A DNA stretch of 64,000 nucleotides from Streptomyces sp. CB02058 (GTDB lineage: Bacteria > Actinomycetota > Actinomycetes > Streptomycetales > Streptomycetaceae). The stretch's first letter is position 1; each line of letters starts with the position of its first letter. Below the pieces are notes generated by a model. The model was not told where the DNA came from, searched no databases, and saw nothing but the letters and a program-made list of their open reading frames with translations. Below, in pieces: positions 24,609 through 32,820 of the stretch. A program made the translations under genes and the position numbers. Where the stretch lies: the NCBI RefSeq assembly GCF_001905505.1, contig NZ_LIPG01000008.1, positions 186,001 through 250,000 of the forward strand, in the 5' to 3' direction.

Positions 24609-25416
24609 GAGCGGCCACCCGGGTCGCGAGGAAGTCCAGCAGGGCGGCGTTGAAGCGCTGGGGCTGCTCGGCACCGGGAAGATGCCCCGCTCCCTCGATC
24701 ACGGTCAGGACCGCGCCGGGGACCAGCCGTCGGATCGCCTCGGCGTCCGCCACGGGCGTATAGGCGTCGTCCGCGCCGACGACGATCCAGACCGGCACCC
24801 GGACACCCGCCAACGTGTCCCGGTAGTCGGGGCGTTCGGCCCGCCCGCGCAGCGCCGCCGCGGCCCCGCGGGGGTCGGTGGCCCGCATCATGCCGAGGAC
24901 CCGTGCGGCCACGTCCGGCATGGCGTCGACGTTGTACGCGGCGAGCATCCGGCCGATCACCTCGTCCGCGTAACCGTCCATGCCCTCGGTGAGCAGCCTG
25001 TCCGCCAGACGGTTGCGGAACTCCTTGCCCTCGTCGGTCTCGGCGGGGGCGGAGGTGTCGGACAGGACGAGGCCGCGCACCCGCCCCGGGTGCAGGCGCT
25101 GGAACTCCATGGCGATCTGGCCGCCCATGGAGACACCGCCGACCACCGCCTTCTCGATGCCGAGGTGGTCGAGGAGCGCGGCGAGGTCGTCGGCGAAGTC
25201 GGAGAGGAACACCTTCCCGGGTGTGACGCCGCTGCGGCCGTACCCGCGCAGATCGGGGGTGACGACCCGGTGTCCTGCCCCGGTCAGCGCTTCGGCCTGG
25301 GGCGCCCACAGGGTGCGGTCGAAGGGGTGGCCGTGGATCAGGAGGACCGGCAGCCCGGCCGGGGGCCCGAGGTCGTCGTAGCCGATCACGGTGGATCGCA
25401 GGGTGACGGTGCTCAT
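24601..25416 (-). CDS. Alpha/beta hydrolase
   Basis: A 271-residue alpha/beta hydrolase with HGHPFDRTLW (oxyanion loop), the nucleophile elbow GGVSMGG with Ser96, Asp in VVGADDAYTP and His in EGAGHLPG. The family includes esterases, lactonases and 3-oxoadipate enol-lactonase-like enzymes; nothing here fixes the substrate. The start overlaps the folD stop (ATGA). Confidence 0.88.
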   Translation of the reverse strand: MSTVTLRSTVIGYDDLGPPAGLPVLLIHGHPFDRTLWAPQAEALTGAGHRVVTPDLRGYGRSGVTPGKVFLSDFADDLAALLDHLGIEKAVVGGVSMGGQIAMEFQRLHPGRVRGLVLSDTSAPAETDEGKEFRNRLADRLLTEGMDGYADEVIGRMLAAYNVDAMPDVAARVLGMMRATDPRGAAAALRGRAERPDYRDTLAGVRVPVWIVVGADDAYTPVADAEAIRRLVPGAVLTVIEGAGHLPGAEQPQRFNAALLDFLATRVAAHD

Positions 25417-26282
25417 GCCGGGCACCCCTGACGCCGGGCCGCACGCGCGGCGGCGTCCACGGTCTGTTCCAGCAGGACCGCGATGGTCATCGGCCCCACC
25501 CCGCCCGGTACCGGAGTGATCAGACGGGCACGGGCGGCGGCGCCCTCGAAGTCCACGTCACCGACGTTGCCCGCGTTGTACCCGGCGTCCATCACCACCG
25601 CACCCGGCTTGACGTCCTCGCCCCGGATCAGCCGGGGACGCCCCACGGCCGCCACCACGACGTCCGCCTCCCTGACGACCGCTGCCAGATCCGCCGTACG
25701 GGAGTGGCAGTACGTCACCGTGGCGTCCCTGGCGAGGAGGAGCATCCCGGCAGGCTTGCCCAGGATCGCGCTCCGGCCGACCACGACCGCGTGCTTGCCG
25801 GACAGCTCGACGTCGTACGCGTCCAGCAGGCGCATGATGCCCCCGGGTGTGCACGACACGAAGCCGGGCAGCCCGAAGCTCATCGCGCCGAAGGAGTGCG
25901 TGGTGACGCCGTCGACGTCCTTCTCCGGCGCGATGGCCTCGAAGGCGGCGCGCTCGTCGATGTGCGGACCGACCGGGTGCTGGAGCAGGATGCCGTGCAC
26001 CTGCGGGTCCTCGGAGAGCGCGGTGAGCGTGTCGACGAGCTCCGCGGTCGTGGTGGCGGCGGGGAGGACGACGCTGCGGGACGTGATGCCGGCCTTCGCG
26101 CAACGGGCCTGCTTCATGCGTACGTACGTGACCGAGGCGGGGTCCTCCCCCACGAGCACCGTCGCCAGGCAGGGCTCGACCCCCTGGCGTCCGAGCTCCG
26201 CCGCCTTCGCGGCGGTCTTCTCGACGAGGCGCCGGGCGAGCCCGGTGCCGTCCATGAGCTGTGCGGTCCGTGTCGGGGACAT
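25413..26282 (-). CDS. folD: Bifunctional methylenetetrahydrofolate dehydrogenase / cyclohydrolase FolD
   Basis: A 289-residue cytoplasmic enzyme interconverting methylene-, methenyl- and 10-formyl-tetrahydrofolate. Visible motifs: LVGEDPASVTYVRMKQARCAKAG with the catalytic Tyr and Lys, ILLQHPVGPHID, EKDVDGVT, the NADP loop VVGRSAILGKPAGMLLL and the C-terminal TPVPGGVGPMTIAVLLEQT. The ATG has GGAGGCG upstream. It leads an operon with a hydrolase and a GNAT protein. Streptomycetes often carry two folD copies; this may be either. Confidence 0.95.
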   Translation of the reverse strand: MSPTRTAQLMDGTGLARRLVEKTAAKAAELGRQGVEPCLATVLVGEDPASVTYVRMKQARCAKAGITSRSVVLPAATTTAELVDTLTALSEDPQVHGILLQHPVGPHIDERAAFEAIAPEKDVDGVTTHSFGAMSFGLPGFVSCTPGGIMRLLDAYDVELSGKHAVVVGRSAILGKPAGMLLLARDATVTYCHSRTADLAAVVREADVVVAAVGRPRLIRGEDVKPGAVVMDAGYNAGNVGDVDFEGAAARARLITPVPGGVGPMTIAVLLEQTVDAAARAARRQGCPA

Positions 26283-26528
26283 GGTCGCCTCCAGGCGTGG
26301 TTGACCACTCGCCCAGGCGCACGGCATCCGACGCGTTCGTCAGGCCGCTCCCCGGTGGTACTCCACCTCAGCGCCAGTCACGGCCCGCGCAGAACCTTAG
26401 TCGAGACCGGTGCACGGCGAGGGGCACGTCCGACAATCGATGGCGCGGGAAACCGGGTTCAGCTGCTCTCGGAGCCGGAGCGTGTCCGGGTCCGCCCACC
26501 CGCCCGGGGAACTCCGGTGCGCAAACGA

Positions 26529-26566
26529 CGGGATCCCGCCCGATCTCGCGATCGGACGGGATCCCG
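26529..26566 (-). terminator. Terminator downstream of tRNA-Ala
   Basis: CGGGATCCCG occurs at both ends (it is self-complementary), with CCGATC/GATCGG pairing inside and a TCGC loop. The structure is a nearly perfect 17-pair stem beginning ten bases after the tRNA 3' end on the minus strand. Confidence 0.85.
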
Positions 26567-26575
26567 TGTGTGCGG

Positions 26576-26649
26576 TGGACCTGTGGGGATTTGAACCCCA
26601 GACCCCCTCGATGCGAACGAGGTGCGCTACCAGACTGCGCCACAGGCCC
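26576..26649 (-). tRNA. tRNA-Ala (anticodon CGC)
   Basis: The 74-base minus-strand sequence folds into a cloverleaf. The acceptor arm is GGGCCTG/CAGGTCC, including the G3-U70 pair that identifies alanine tRNAs. The anticodon stem is CCTCG/CGAGG around loop TTCGCAT (anticodon CGC, codon GCG), and the T-arm is GGGGTTCAAATCCCC. The discriminator base is A and CCA is not encoded. Confidence 0.95.
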
Positions 26650-26736
26650 TTGCAACGAGTGAAACTCTAGCACCCTCATCGGGGTGCTCGGAAATCCGTA
26701 TCCCGGCAGGTCACCGAGCCGGGTCCGGCGCCGGTC

Positions 26737-27849
26737 TCACTCGTTGGCCGCGCGCGGCCGGTCCTCACCGTCGTACTGGTCGAAGAGGGGGGTCCGGCCG
26801 CGGTCGCGCGTGCGCCTGGGCGGGTTCGCCCGGCGCCGCGGGGCCGGCTCGGCTTCGGGTGCGGCGGGGTCCGCGGCGCCCGTGCGGGTCGGCTCGGCGG
26901 AGCTGGAGCGGGAGGCGCTCCAGGTCTCCGGGTCGCCGACCTCCACCCCGCCCGTGGCGCGCGGGGCGACCGGGGCGGTGACGTACGTCGGGAGCGGGAC
27001 CGGGACCGGCTCCCAGCTGTCGCCCTGGGCCGGGCCGCGTTCGCGCTGCTGGTCGACCCACTCGGCGTGGTCCGTCTGCTCGACGAGGGCGCGGCGGCCG
27101 GCCTCCTGCGGCGAGACGGTAGGCGCGGGCGCGGGCGCCTCGGGCTCCTCGTCGGGCTCGGCGGGAGCGGACGCGGCGGGCTGCTGCCTGCGCGGGCGGT
27201 TCTCGCGCAGCCGCTGCGCGGCGTCCTCGGCGCGGCGCCGGTCCATGGTGAAGACGAACCGGCGGCGCTCCTGGGCACGCAGATGCACGATGTACGAGCT
27301 CAGCAGCACAGCCGGAACGGCGGGCGCCCACAGGAAGCGGAGACCGCCGACCGCCGCGACGACCGCGCCGAGCGTGAACGCCATGAACAGCACCGTGGTC
27401 GTACGCCGACGACGCGCCAGGACCTGGGAGCGCTGCCGGCGCGCCCGCTCGGATTCCGCGCCGGAGGGACGCGGGCGCCGTCCGGGCGCGGGCCGCGCCT
27501 GCCGGTCGCGCGGGCGCTCCTGGTCGGGCCGTTCGAGCGCGGGGTCGCGCAACCGGGCTTCGGTATGTGCCGGAGGCGCGGAAAAGGCCCGGACGTCGAC
27601 GGACTCCAAACGGTCCGTGACGGCATCCGGGTCCGCGTCGCCAGGCGCCTCCTCGGCATCCCGCTCCCGCAGCTCCTTGGCGTAACGGCGCTCCATGGCC
27701 GCCCGTCCGGACAGCAGCCGGATGGCGGTGCTGAAGCGTTCCGTCGGACGGGCCTCATTGAGCTCGTCCTGCCTGCGGAGCCACATCGGCACCAAGTAGG
27801 CGGCCCAGGCACCGACGATGACTGCGTAGATGAGGCCGCTGCTGCTCAC
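26737..27849 (-). CDS. sepX: SepX/GlpR: membrane protein of septation, receptor for gephyrin-like Glp
   Basis: A 370-residue membrane protein. The start GLIYAVIVGAWAAYLVPMWL is a first transmembrane segment followed by RRQDELNEARPTERFSTAIRLLSGR. Two adjoining hydrophobic segments lie near residues 157-190 (TTTVLFMAFTLGAVV and APAVPAVLLSSYIV). The rest is a long charged, proline-rich tail. This pattern matches the actinobacterial protein called SepX in Streptomyces (needed for septation) and GlpR in Corynebacterium (membrane receptor of the MoeA-like Glp). GTG 27849 is chosen because homologues start at this SSSGLIYAV. moeA/glp lies 2 kb upstream in the same direction, which supports the assignment. 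Confidence 0.82.
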   Translation of the reverse strand: MSSSGLIYAVIVGAWAAYLVPMWLRRQDELNEARPTERFSTAIRLLSGRAAMERRYAKELRERDAEEAPGDADPDAVTDRLESVDVRAFSAPPAHTEARLRDPALERPDQERPRDRQARPAPGRRPRPSGAESERARRQRSQVLARRRRTTTVLFMAFTLGAVVAAVGGLRFLWAPAVPAVLLSSYIVHLRAQERRRFVFTMDRRRAEDAAQRLRENRPRRQQPAASAPAEPDEEPEAPAPAPTVSPQEAGRRALVEQTDHAEWVDQQRERGPAQGDSWEPVPVPLPTYVTAPVAPRATGGVEVGDPETWSASRSSSAEPTRTGAADPAAPEAEPAPRRRANPPRRTRDRGRTPLFDQYDGEDRPRAANE

Positions 27850-28006
27850 GCTCACACCGTAGAGGGGTTTGCACGGCAGCATCCGCCAATTGGCCCGGTG
27901 TGTCGCACGATCCAGCTCATATGACGGACTTTTTTTGCGATTGTTCGGCTCAACGCCCGGCGAAAGTGATGCCGATTACTGGCGGAGAGCGATCAAATTC
28001 GAACAC

Positions 28007-28636
28007 TTATTTTATTTCTCCGGGCGTGCGAGGCGTTTCCGGTGTACCCGGCCGCACCCTGCGCCAACGTCGCAGGAGCCCGTCGGGCACCTCCTCCGCG
28101 GTGAGCGCGAAGATCAGATGGTCCCGCCACGCGCCGTCGATGTGGAGATAGCGTGGACGAAGCCCTTCCGAGCGGAATCCGAGTTTCTCCACGACCCTTC
28201 TGCTGGGGCCGTTCTCGGGCCGAATGCACACCTCGATCCGGTGCAGTCCTACCGTGCGGAAGCAGTGGTCGACGGCGAGTGCCACCGCCGTCGGCATGAC
28301 CCCGCGGCCCGCCACGCTCTGGTCCACCCAGTAGCCGACGTGACCCGAGCACATCGATCCCCAGGTGATGCCGGCCACCGTCAACTGCCCCACGAGACGC
28401 CCCTCGTACTCGATCGCGAAGGGCAGCATCCGGCCCGCGTTCGCCTCGGCGCGCAGGTGGCGGATCATCTGACGGTAGGTGGGGCGCTGGGCCACGGGGC
28501 CGCCCGGCGCGGGCGGCGGGACGGTCGCCTCCCAGGGGCGCAGCCAGTCGCGGTTGCGCCGGTTGACCTCGCGCCAGGTGCTCTGGTCGCGCAGTTTTAT
28601 CGGCCGGAGGGTGACGGCGCCGTCGGTCAGGATCAC
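28007..28636 (-). CDS. RimJ-like GNAT acetyltransferase
   Basis: A 209-residue acetyltransferase of the RimJ/RimL group, which N-acetylates ribosomal proteins and other N-termini. Features: VTLRPIKLRDQSTWREVNRRNRDWLRPWE at the N-terminus, VGYWVDQSVAGRGVMPTAVALAVDHCF (acetyl-CoA loop) and CIRPENGPSRRVVEKLGFRSEG (motif B). It lies 17 bases after mogA, inside the molybdenum cofactor / cell-division block. The last codons are AT-rich compared with the rest. Confidence 0.88.
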   Translation of the reverse strand: MILTDGAVTLRPIKLRDQSTWREVNRRNRDWLRPWEATVPPPAPGGPVAQRPTYRQMIRHLRAEANAGRMLPFAIEYEGRLVGQLTVAGITWGSMCSGHVGYWVDQSVAGRGVMPTAVALAVDHCFRTVGLHRIEVCIRPENGPSRRVVEKLGFRSEGLRPRYLHIDGAWRDHLIFALTAEEVPDGLLRRWRRVRPGTPETPRTPGEIK

Positions 28637-28653
28637 CGGCCAGGTCCGGACGT

Positions 28654-29228
28654 TCAGTTCAGGCTCCCCGGTCGGGGGTGATCGCCACCGCGCAGCTGGT
28701 CGACGGCGTGCACCAGGAGCCTGCCGAGGACCGCGAGCCCGTCACGCACGCCGCCCGTCGAACCGGGCAGGTTCACGACGATGGTGCCGCCCGCGATGCC
28801 GGCGAGGCCCCGCGAGAGCGCGGCGGTGGGCACCTTGTCCCTGCCCTCCGCCCGGATCGCCTCGGCGATGCCCGGGATCTCGCGGTCCAGGACGCGGCGG
28901 GTGGCCTCGGGGGTGCGGTCGGTGGGCGAGATGCCCGTACCGCCCGTGGTGACGATCACGTCGTAACCCGCCGCCGCGCCGGACCGCAGGGCCGCTTCCA
29001 CCGGGTCGCCGTCGGGCACGACCTGGGGGCCGTCGACGGTGAACCCGAGTTCCGCGAGCGCCTCGGCGATGAGCGGGCCGCCCTTGTCGGCGTACACACC
29101 GGCGGAGGCCCGGTTGGAGGCGGTCACGACGAGGGCGGCGTAGGGAGAGGTCAACGCGCCGCCGAGCGGCGCCGCCGCACCGCCGGGCTCCGGGACGCCG
29201 CCTGACGCGGGGGCACTGCCGGGCGCGC

Positions 29229-29232
<4 letters not shown>
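28654..29232 (-). CDS. mogA: MogA/MoaB-family molybdopterin adenylyltransferase
   Basis: A 192-residue protein of the MoCF-binding family that adenylates molybdopterin before metal insertion. Motifs: ALVVTASNRASAGVYADKGGPLIAEAL, then DVIVTTGGTGISPTDRTPEAT (the molybdopterin site), and GTIVVNLPGSTGGVRDGL. A 30-residue Gly/Pro/Ala-rich N-terminal extension precedes the domain. The ATG overlaps the moaC stop (ATGA). Confidence 0.9.
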
Positions 29233-29729
<497 letters not shown>

Positions 29730-29854
29730 CTCACTCCGCCTAGCGGTAGGGCGCCGGTTGCCCGCGCGTCCCGCGCGAAGGCGCGGGCCGGGGCCCCGAG
29801 GGGCTTCCCCCGGTACGGCACAGCGCCAGATACCGTACCGCCACAACGCGCGGG

Positions 29855-31174
29855 TCAGCGGAGGAGGATCACCTCGGTCCGCGTGCCGGGCTCGGCCGAT
29901 GTGACGTCCTCGGGCAGCACGATCAGCGCGTCGGCCTGGGCGAGCGCGGCGATCAGATGCGATCCCGGCCCCCCGACGGGAGTCACGGTGCCCGCCTCGG
30001 CGTCGTACGTCCCGCGCAGGAACTGACGCCTGCCGGACGGCGAGGAGAGCGCCTCGTCGGTGCTGAGCACGGCCTGGACCCTGGGGCGGTGGACGTCCGG
30101 GAGACCCATCAGCGTCAGGATCGCCGGGCGGACGAACAGCTCGAACGAGACGTACGAGGAGACCGGGTTGCCGGGCAGCGCCATCAGCGGCGTGTGGTCG
30201 GGCCCGATCGATCCGAAGCCCTGCGGCTTGCCCGGCTGCATGGCGAGCTTGCGGAAGTCGACCCCGCCGCCGGCCCCGTCCTCGTCACCGGCGTCGCCGA
30301 CGGAGGACAGCGCCTCCTTGACCACGTCGTACGCGCCGACGCTCACGCCACCCGTGGTGACGACGATGTCGGCGCGGATCAGCTGGTCCTCGATCGTGGC
30401 CCGCAGCGTCTCCGCGTCGTCGGCGACCGCGGGGACGCGGTAGGCGATGGCCCCCGCGTCCCTGGCGGCGGCCGTCAGCGCGAAGCTGTTCGAGTCGTAG
30501 ATCTGGCCGGCGCCCAGCTCCTCGCCCGGCTGCGCGAGCTCGCTGCCGGTGGAGAGCACGACGACGCGCGGACGCGGGCGCACCCGCACCGTCGAGCGGC
30601 CGATCGCGGCGAGCAGCCCGATCTGCGGCGGCCCGACCACCGAACCCGCCCGCAGCGCCAGGTCCCCGGGCTGCACGTCGCTGCCCCGGGCCCGGACATG
30701 GGCGCGGGGCTTCACGGAACGGTGGATCCGGACCTCGCCGCTCGCCCCCTCCGGGGACTCGCTGTGGGCCCGCATGGCGGCGGCCGGACCGCCGCCCGTG
30801 CCGCCGTCGGTCCACTCGACCGGGACGACGGCCTCGGCGCCCGCGGGCAGCGGGGCACCGGTCATGATCCGTGCGGCCTCACCGGGGCCGACGGACCGCC
30901 CCCCGGCCAGACCGCCGTCCCCCGCCGCGACATCGCCGATGACGGTGAGGACGGCGGGGAACTCCTCGGTGGCACCCTCGACATCGGAGATCCGGACGGC
31001 GTATCCGTCCATCGAGCTGTTGTCGAAGGGCGGCAGCGCGACCTCCACCACGACGTCCTCGACCAGGACGCAGCCCTGGGCGTCGGGCAACTGCAGCTCG
31101 ATGGGTTCGAGCGGCCTCACCGCGGCGAGGATGTCGTCCAGGTGCTCGTCCACCGACCAGATCGTGCTGCTCAA
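29855..31174 (-). CDS. moeA: MoeA / gephyrin-like molybdotransferase (Glp-type candidate)
   Basis: A 439-residue MoeA-fold protein that in the canonical pathway inserts molybdate into adenylated molybdopterin. Features: LPPFDNSSMDGYAVR, GEAARIMTGAPLPAGAEAVVPVE, VVLSTGSELAQPGEELGAGQIYDSN, DIVVTTGGVSVGAYDVVKEAL (molybdopterin site) and LPGNPVSSYVSFELFVRP. In Corynebacterium a MoeA-like protein (Glp) instead binds FtsZ and the membrane receptor GlpR; a GlpR/SepX gene is nearby here. The TTG start lies four bases after the galU stop. Enzyme and cell-division roles cannot be told apart by sequence alone. Confidence 0.9.
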   Translation of the reverse strand: MSSTIWSVDEHLDDILAAVRPLEPIELQLPDAQGCVLVEDVVVEVALPPFDNSSMDGYAVRISDVEGATEEFPAVLTVIGDVAAGDGGLAGGRSVGPGEAARIMTGAPLPAGAEAVVPVEWTDGGTGGGPAAAMRAHSESPEGASGEVRIHRSVKPRAHVRARGSDVQPGDLALRAGSVVGPPQIGLLAAIGRSTVRVRPRPRVVVLSTGSELAQPGEELGAGQIYDSNSFALTAAARDAGAIAYRVPAVADDAETLRATIEDQLIRADIVVTTGGVSVGAYDVVKEALSSVGDAGDEDGAGGGVDFRKLAMQPGKPQGFGSIGPDHTPLMALPGNPVSSYVSFELFVRPAILTLMGLPDVHRPRVQAVLSTDEALSSPSGRRQFLRGTYDAEAGTVTPVGGPGSHLIAALAQADALIVLPEDVTSAEPGTRTEVILLR

Positions 31175-31178
31175 GCTC

Positions 31179-32081
31179 TTACAACTCCTCGGTGACGTAA
31201 CTGCGGAGCCAGGTCCGGAAGTCCGGGCCCAGGTCTTCACGTTCGCACGCGAGTCTGACAATGGCACGCAGATAGTCGCCCCGGTCACCGGTGTCATAGC
31301 GGCGGCCCTTGAAGACGACGCCGTGCACCGGGCCGCCGATCTTCTCGTCCTCGGCCAGCAGCTGGAGGGCGTCGGTGAGCTGGATCTCGCCGCCGCGGCC
31401 GGGCTCGGTCCTGCGCAGTATGCCGAAGACGGCCGGGTCCAGGACGTAGCGGCCGATCACCGCGAGATTGCTGGGGGCGTCGGCGGGGTCGGGCTTCTCG
31501 ACCAGTCCCGTGACGCGCACGACATCGCCGTCGGCGGTGGGCGCGGTGGCCGCGCAGCCGTACAGGTGGATCTGCGCGGGGTCGACCTCCATCAGCGCGA
31601 CGACGCTGCCGCCCTCACGCTCCTGGACCTCGACCATCCGCGCCAGCAGGGGGTCGCGCGGGTCGATGAGGTCGTCGCCGAGGAGCACGGCGAACGGCTG
31701 GTCACCGACGTGCGGCGCGGCGCACAGGACGGCGTGGCCGAGGCCGCGCGGGTCGCCCTGGCGTACATAGTGCATGGTGGCCAGGTCGCTGGACTCCTGG
31801 ACCTTGGAGAGCCGTTCGCCGTCCCCCTTGCGGGTCAGCGCGGACTCCAGCTCGTAGTTCCGGTCGAAGTGGTCCTCCAGGGGACGCTTGTTCCGGCCGG
31901 TGATCATCAGCACGTCGGAGAGCCCGGCGGCGACGGCCTCCTCGACGACATACTGGATGGCGGGCTTGTCGACGACAGGCAGCATCTCCTTGGGAGTGGC
32001 CTTGGTCGCCGGCAGGAACCGGGTACCGAGACCTGCAGCTGGAATGACAGCCTTGCTGATCCTGGGGCGCGACTGATTCAT
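31179..32081 (-). CDS. galU: UTP--glucose-1-phosphate uridylyltransferase
   Basis: A 300-residue nucleotidyltransferase making UDP-glucose for wall, glycan and trehalose pathways. The nucleotide loop is AVIPAAGLGTRFLPATKATPKEMLPVVDKP. Other family features are PRGLGHAVLCA, VLLGDDLIDP, GLVEKP and GRYVLDPAVFGIL. It is the first gene of the block running into moeA, four bases upstream of it. A near-leaderless arrangement is possible, with TACAGT about 12 bases upstream of the ATG. Confidence 0.95.
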   Translation of the reverse strand: MNQSRPRISKAVIPAAGLGTRFLPATKATPKEMLPVVDKPAIQYVVEEAVAAGLSDVLMITGRNKRPLEDHFDRNYELESALTRKGDGERLSKVQESSDLATMHYVRQGDPRGLGHAVLCAAPHVGDQPFAVLLGDDLIDPRDPLLARMVEVQEREGGSVVALMEVDPAQIHLYGCAATAPTADGDVVRVTGLVEKPDPADAPSNLAVIGRYVLDPAVFGILRRTEPGRGGEIQLTDALQLLAEDEKIGGPVHGVVFKGRRYDTGDRGDYLRAIVRLACEREDLGPDFRTWLRSYVTEEL

Positions 32082-32148
32082 GCGCAGAACTGTATCCGGT
32101 GCCTATGGGCGGAAGATGAGCGTCCGGTTAACTTCGTTCTCATTCATC

Positions 32149-32168
32149 CACATAAACGAACCTATGTG
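32149..32168. promoter_or_regulatory. Inverted repeat between galU and 5-formyl-THF cyclo-ligase
   Basis: CACATA and TATGTG are perfect arms around AACGAACC, 20 bases upstream of the cyclo-ligase ATG and 68 bases upstream of galU. It could be an operator for the divergent pair. Confidence 0.4.
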
Positions 32169-32188
32169 AGCGCCCGTTGAACCACGAT

Positions 32189-32779
32189 ATGTCCCGAAAG
32201 CAATCATTGCGGCGTGAACTGATCGCCGCACGGCGGCTCCTCACCCAGGAGGACGTCAGGGAGGCCGCCTCGGTTCTCGCCTCCGCGGCCGTGGATCTGC
32301 CCGAGCTGACAGGCGCTCAAACCGTGGCGGCCTATGTGTCCGTCGGGCGCGAACCGGGAACGCACACGCTCCTGGACGTCCTGCGCGCACGGGGCGTCCG
32401 CGTGCTGCTGCCGGTGCTGATGGCGGACAACGACCTCGACTGGGCCGTGTTCGAGGGACCGGAGCACCTCGTGCCCGCCGGCCGGGGCCTGCTGGAGCCG
32501 GACGGCCCCCGCCTCGGGCCGCGGGCGGTCCTGGAAGCGGACGCGGTCCTGCTGCCGGGACTGGCGGTGGACGGGCGCGGGATGCGTCTGGGACGCGGCG
32601 GGGGCAGCTACGACCGGGTGCTGGCCCGGCTCTCGGCGGCCGGGGCGCACCCCGCGCTCGTCGTCCTGCTGTACGACGACGAGGTGGTCGCGCGGGTCCC
32701 GGAGGAACCGCACGACCACCCCGTGGACGCCGTCGTCACGCCGGCCGGAGCCAGGCGCTTCGGAGGATTCGGAGGATAG
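32189..32779 (+). CDS. 5-formyltetrahydrofolate cyclo-ligase
   Basis: A 196-residue enzyme converting 5-formyl-THF to 5,10-methenyl-THF with ATP. Motifs: SRKQSLRRELIAARRLL at the N-terminus, VAAYVSVGREPGTHTLLD, ADAVLLPGLAVDGRGMRLGRGGGSYDR (the substrate/ATP-binding signature) and PHDHPVDAVVTPAG. The ATG at 32189 is preferred to a TTG 12 bases earlier. It is divergent from galU. With folD it is the second one-carbon folate enzyme in the window. Confidence 0.93.
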   Translation: MSRKQSLRRELIAARRLLTQEDVREAASVLASAAVDLPELTGAQTVAAYVSVGREPGTHTLLDVLRARGVRVLLPVLMADNDLDWAVFEGPEHLVPAGRGLLEPDGPRLGPRAVLEADAVLLPGLAVDGRGMRLGRGGGSYDRVLARLSAAGAHPALVVLLYDDEVVARVPEEPHDHPVDAVVTPAGARRFGGFGG

Positions 32780-32820
32780 GGCCGTCCCGGGGTCCGCCTG
32801 CGGGTACTACGGGACAGCCC
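32779..32820. terminator. Hairpin between convergent genes
   Basis: GGGCCGTCCCG and CGGGACAGCCC pair with a single mismatch and enclose 20 bases. The hairpin fills the whole gap between the cyclo-ligase stop and the convergent MFS stop. Confidence 0.65.
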
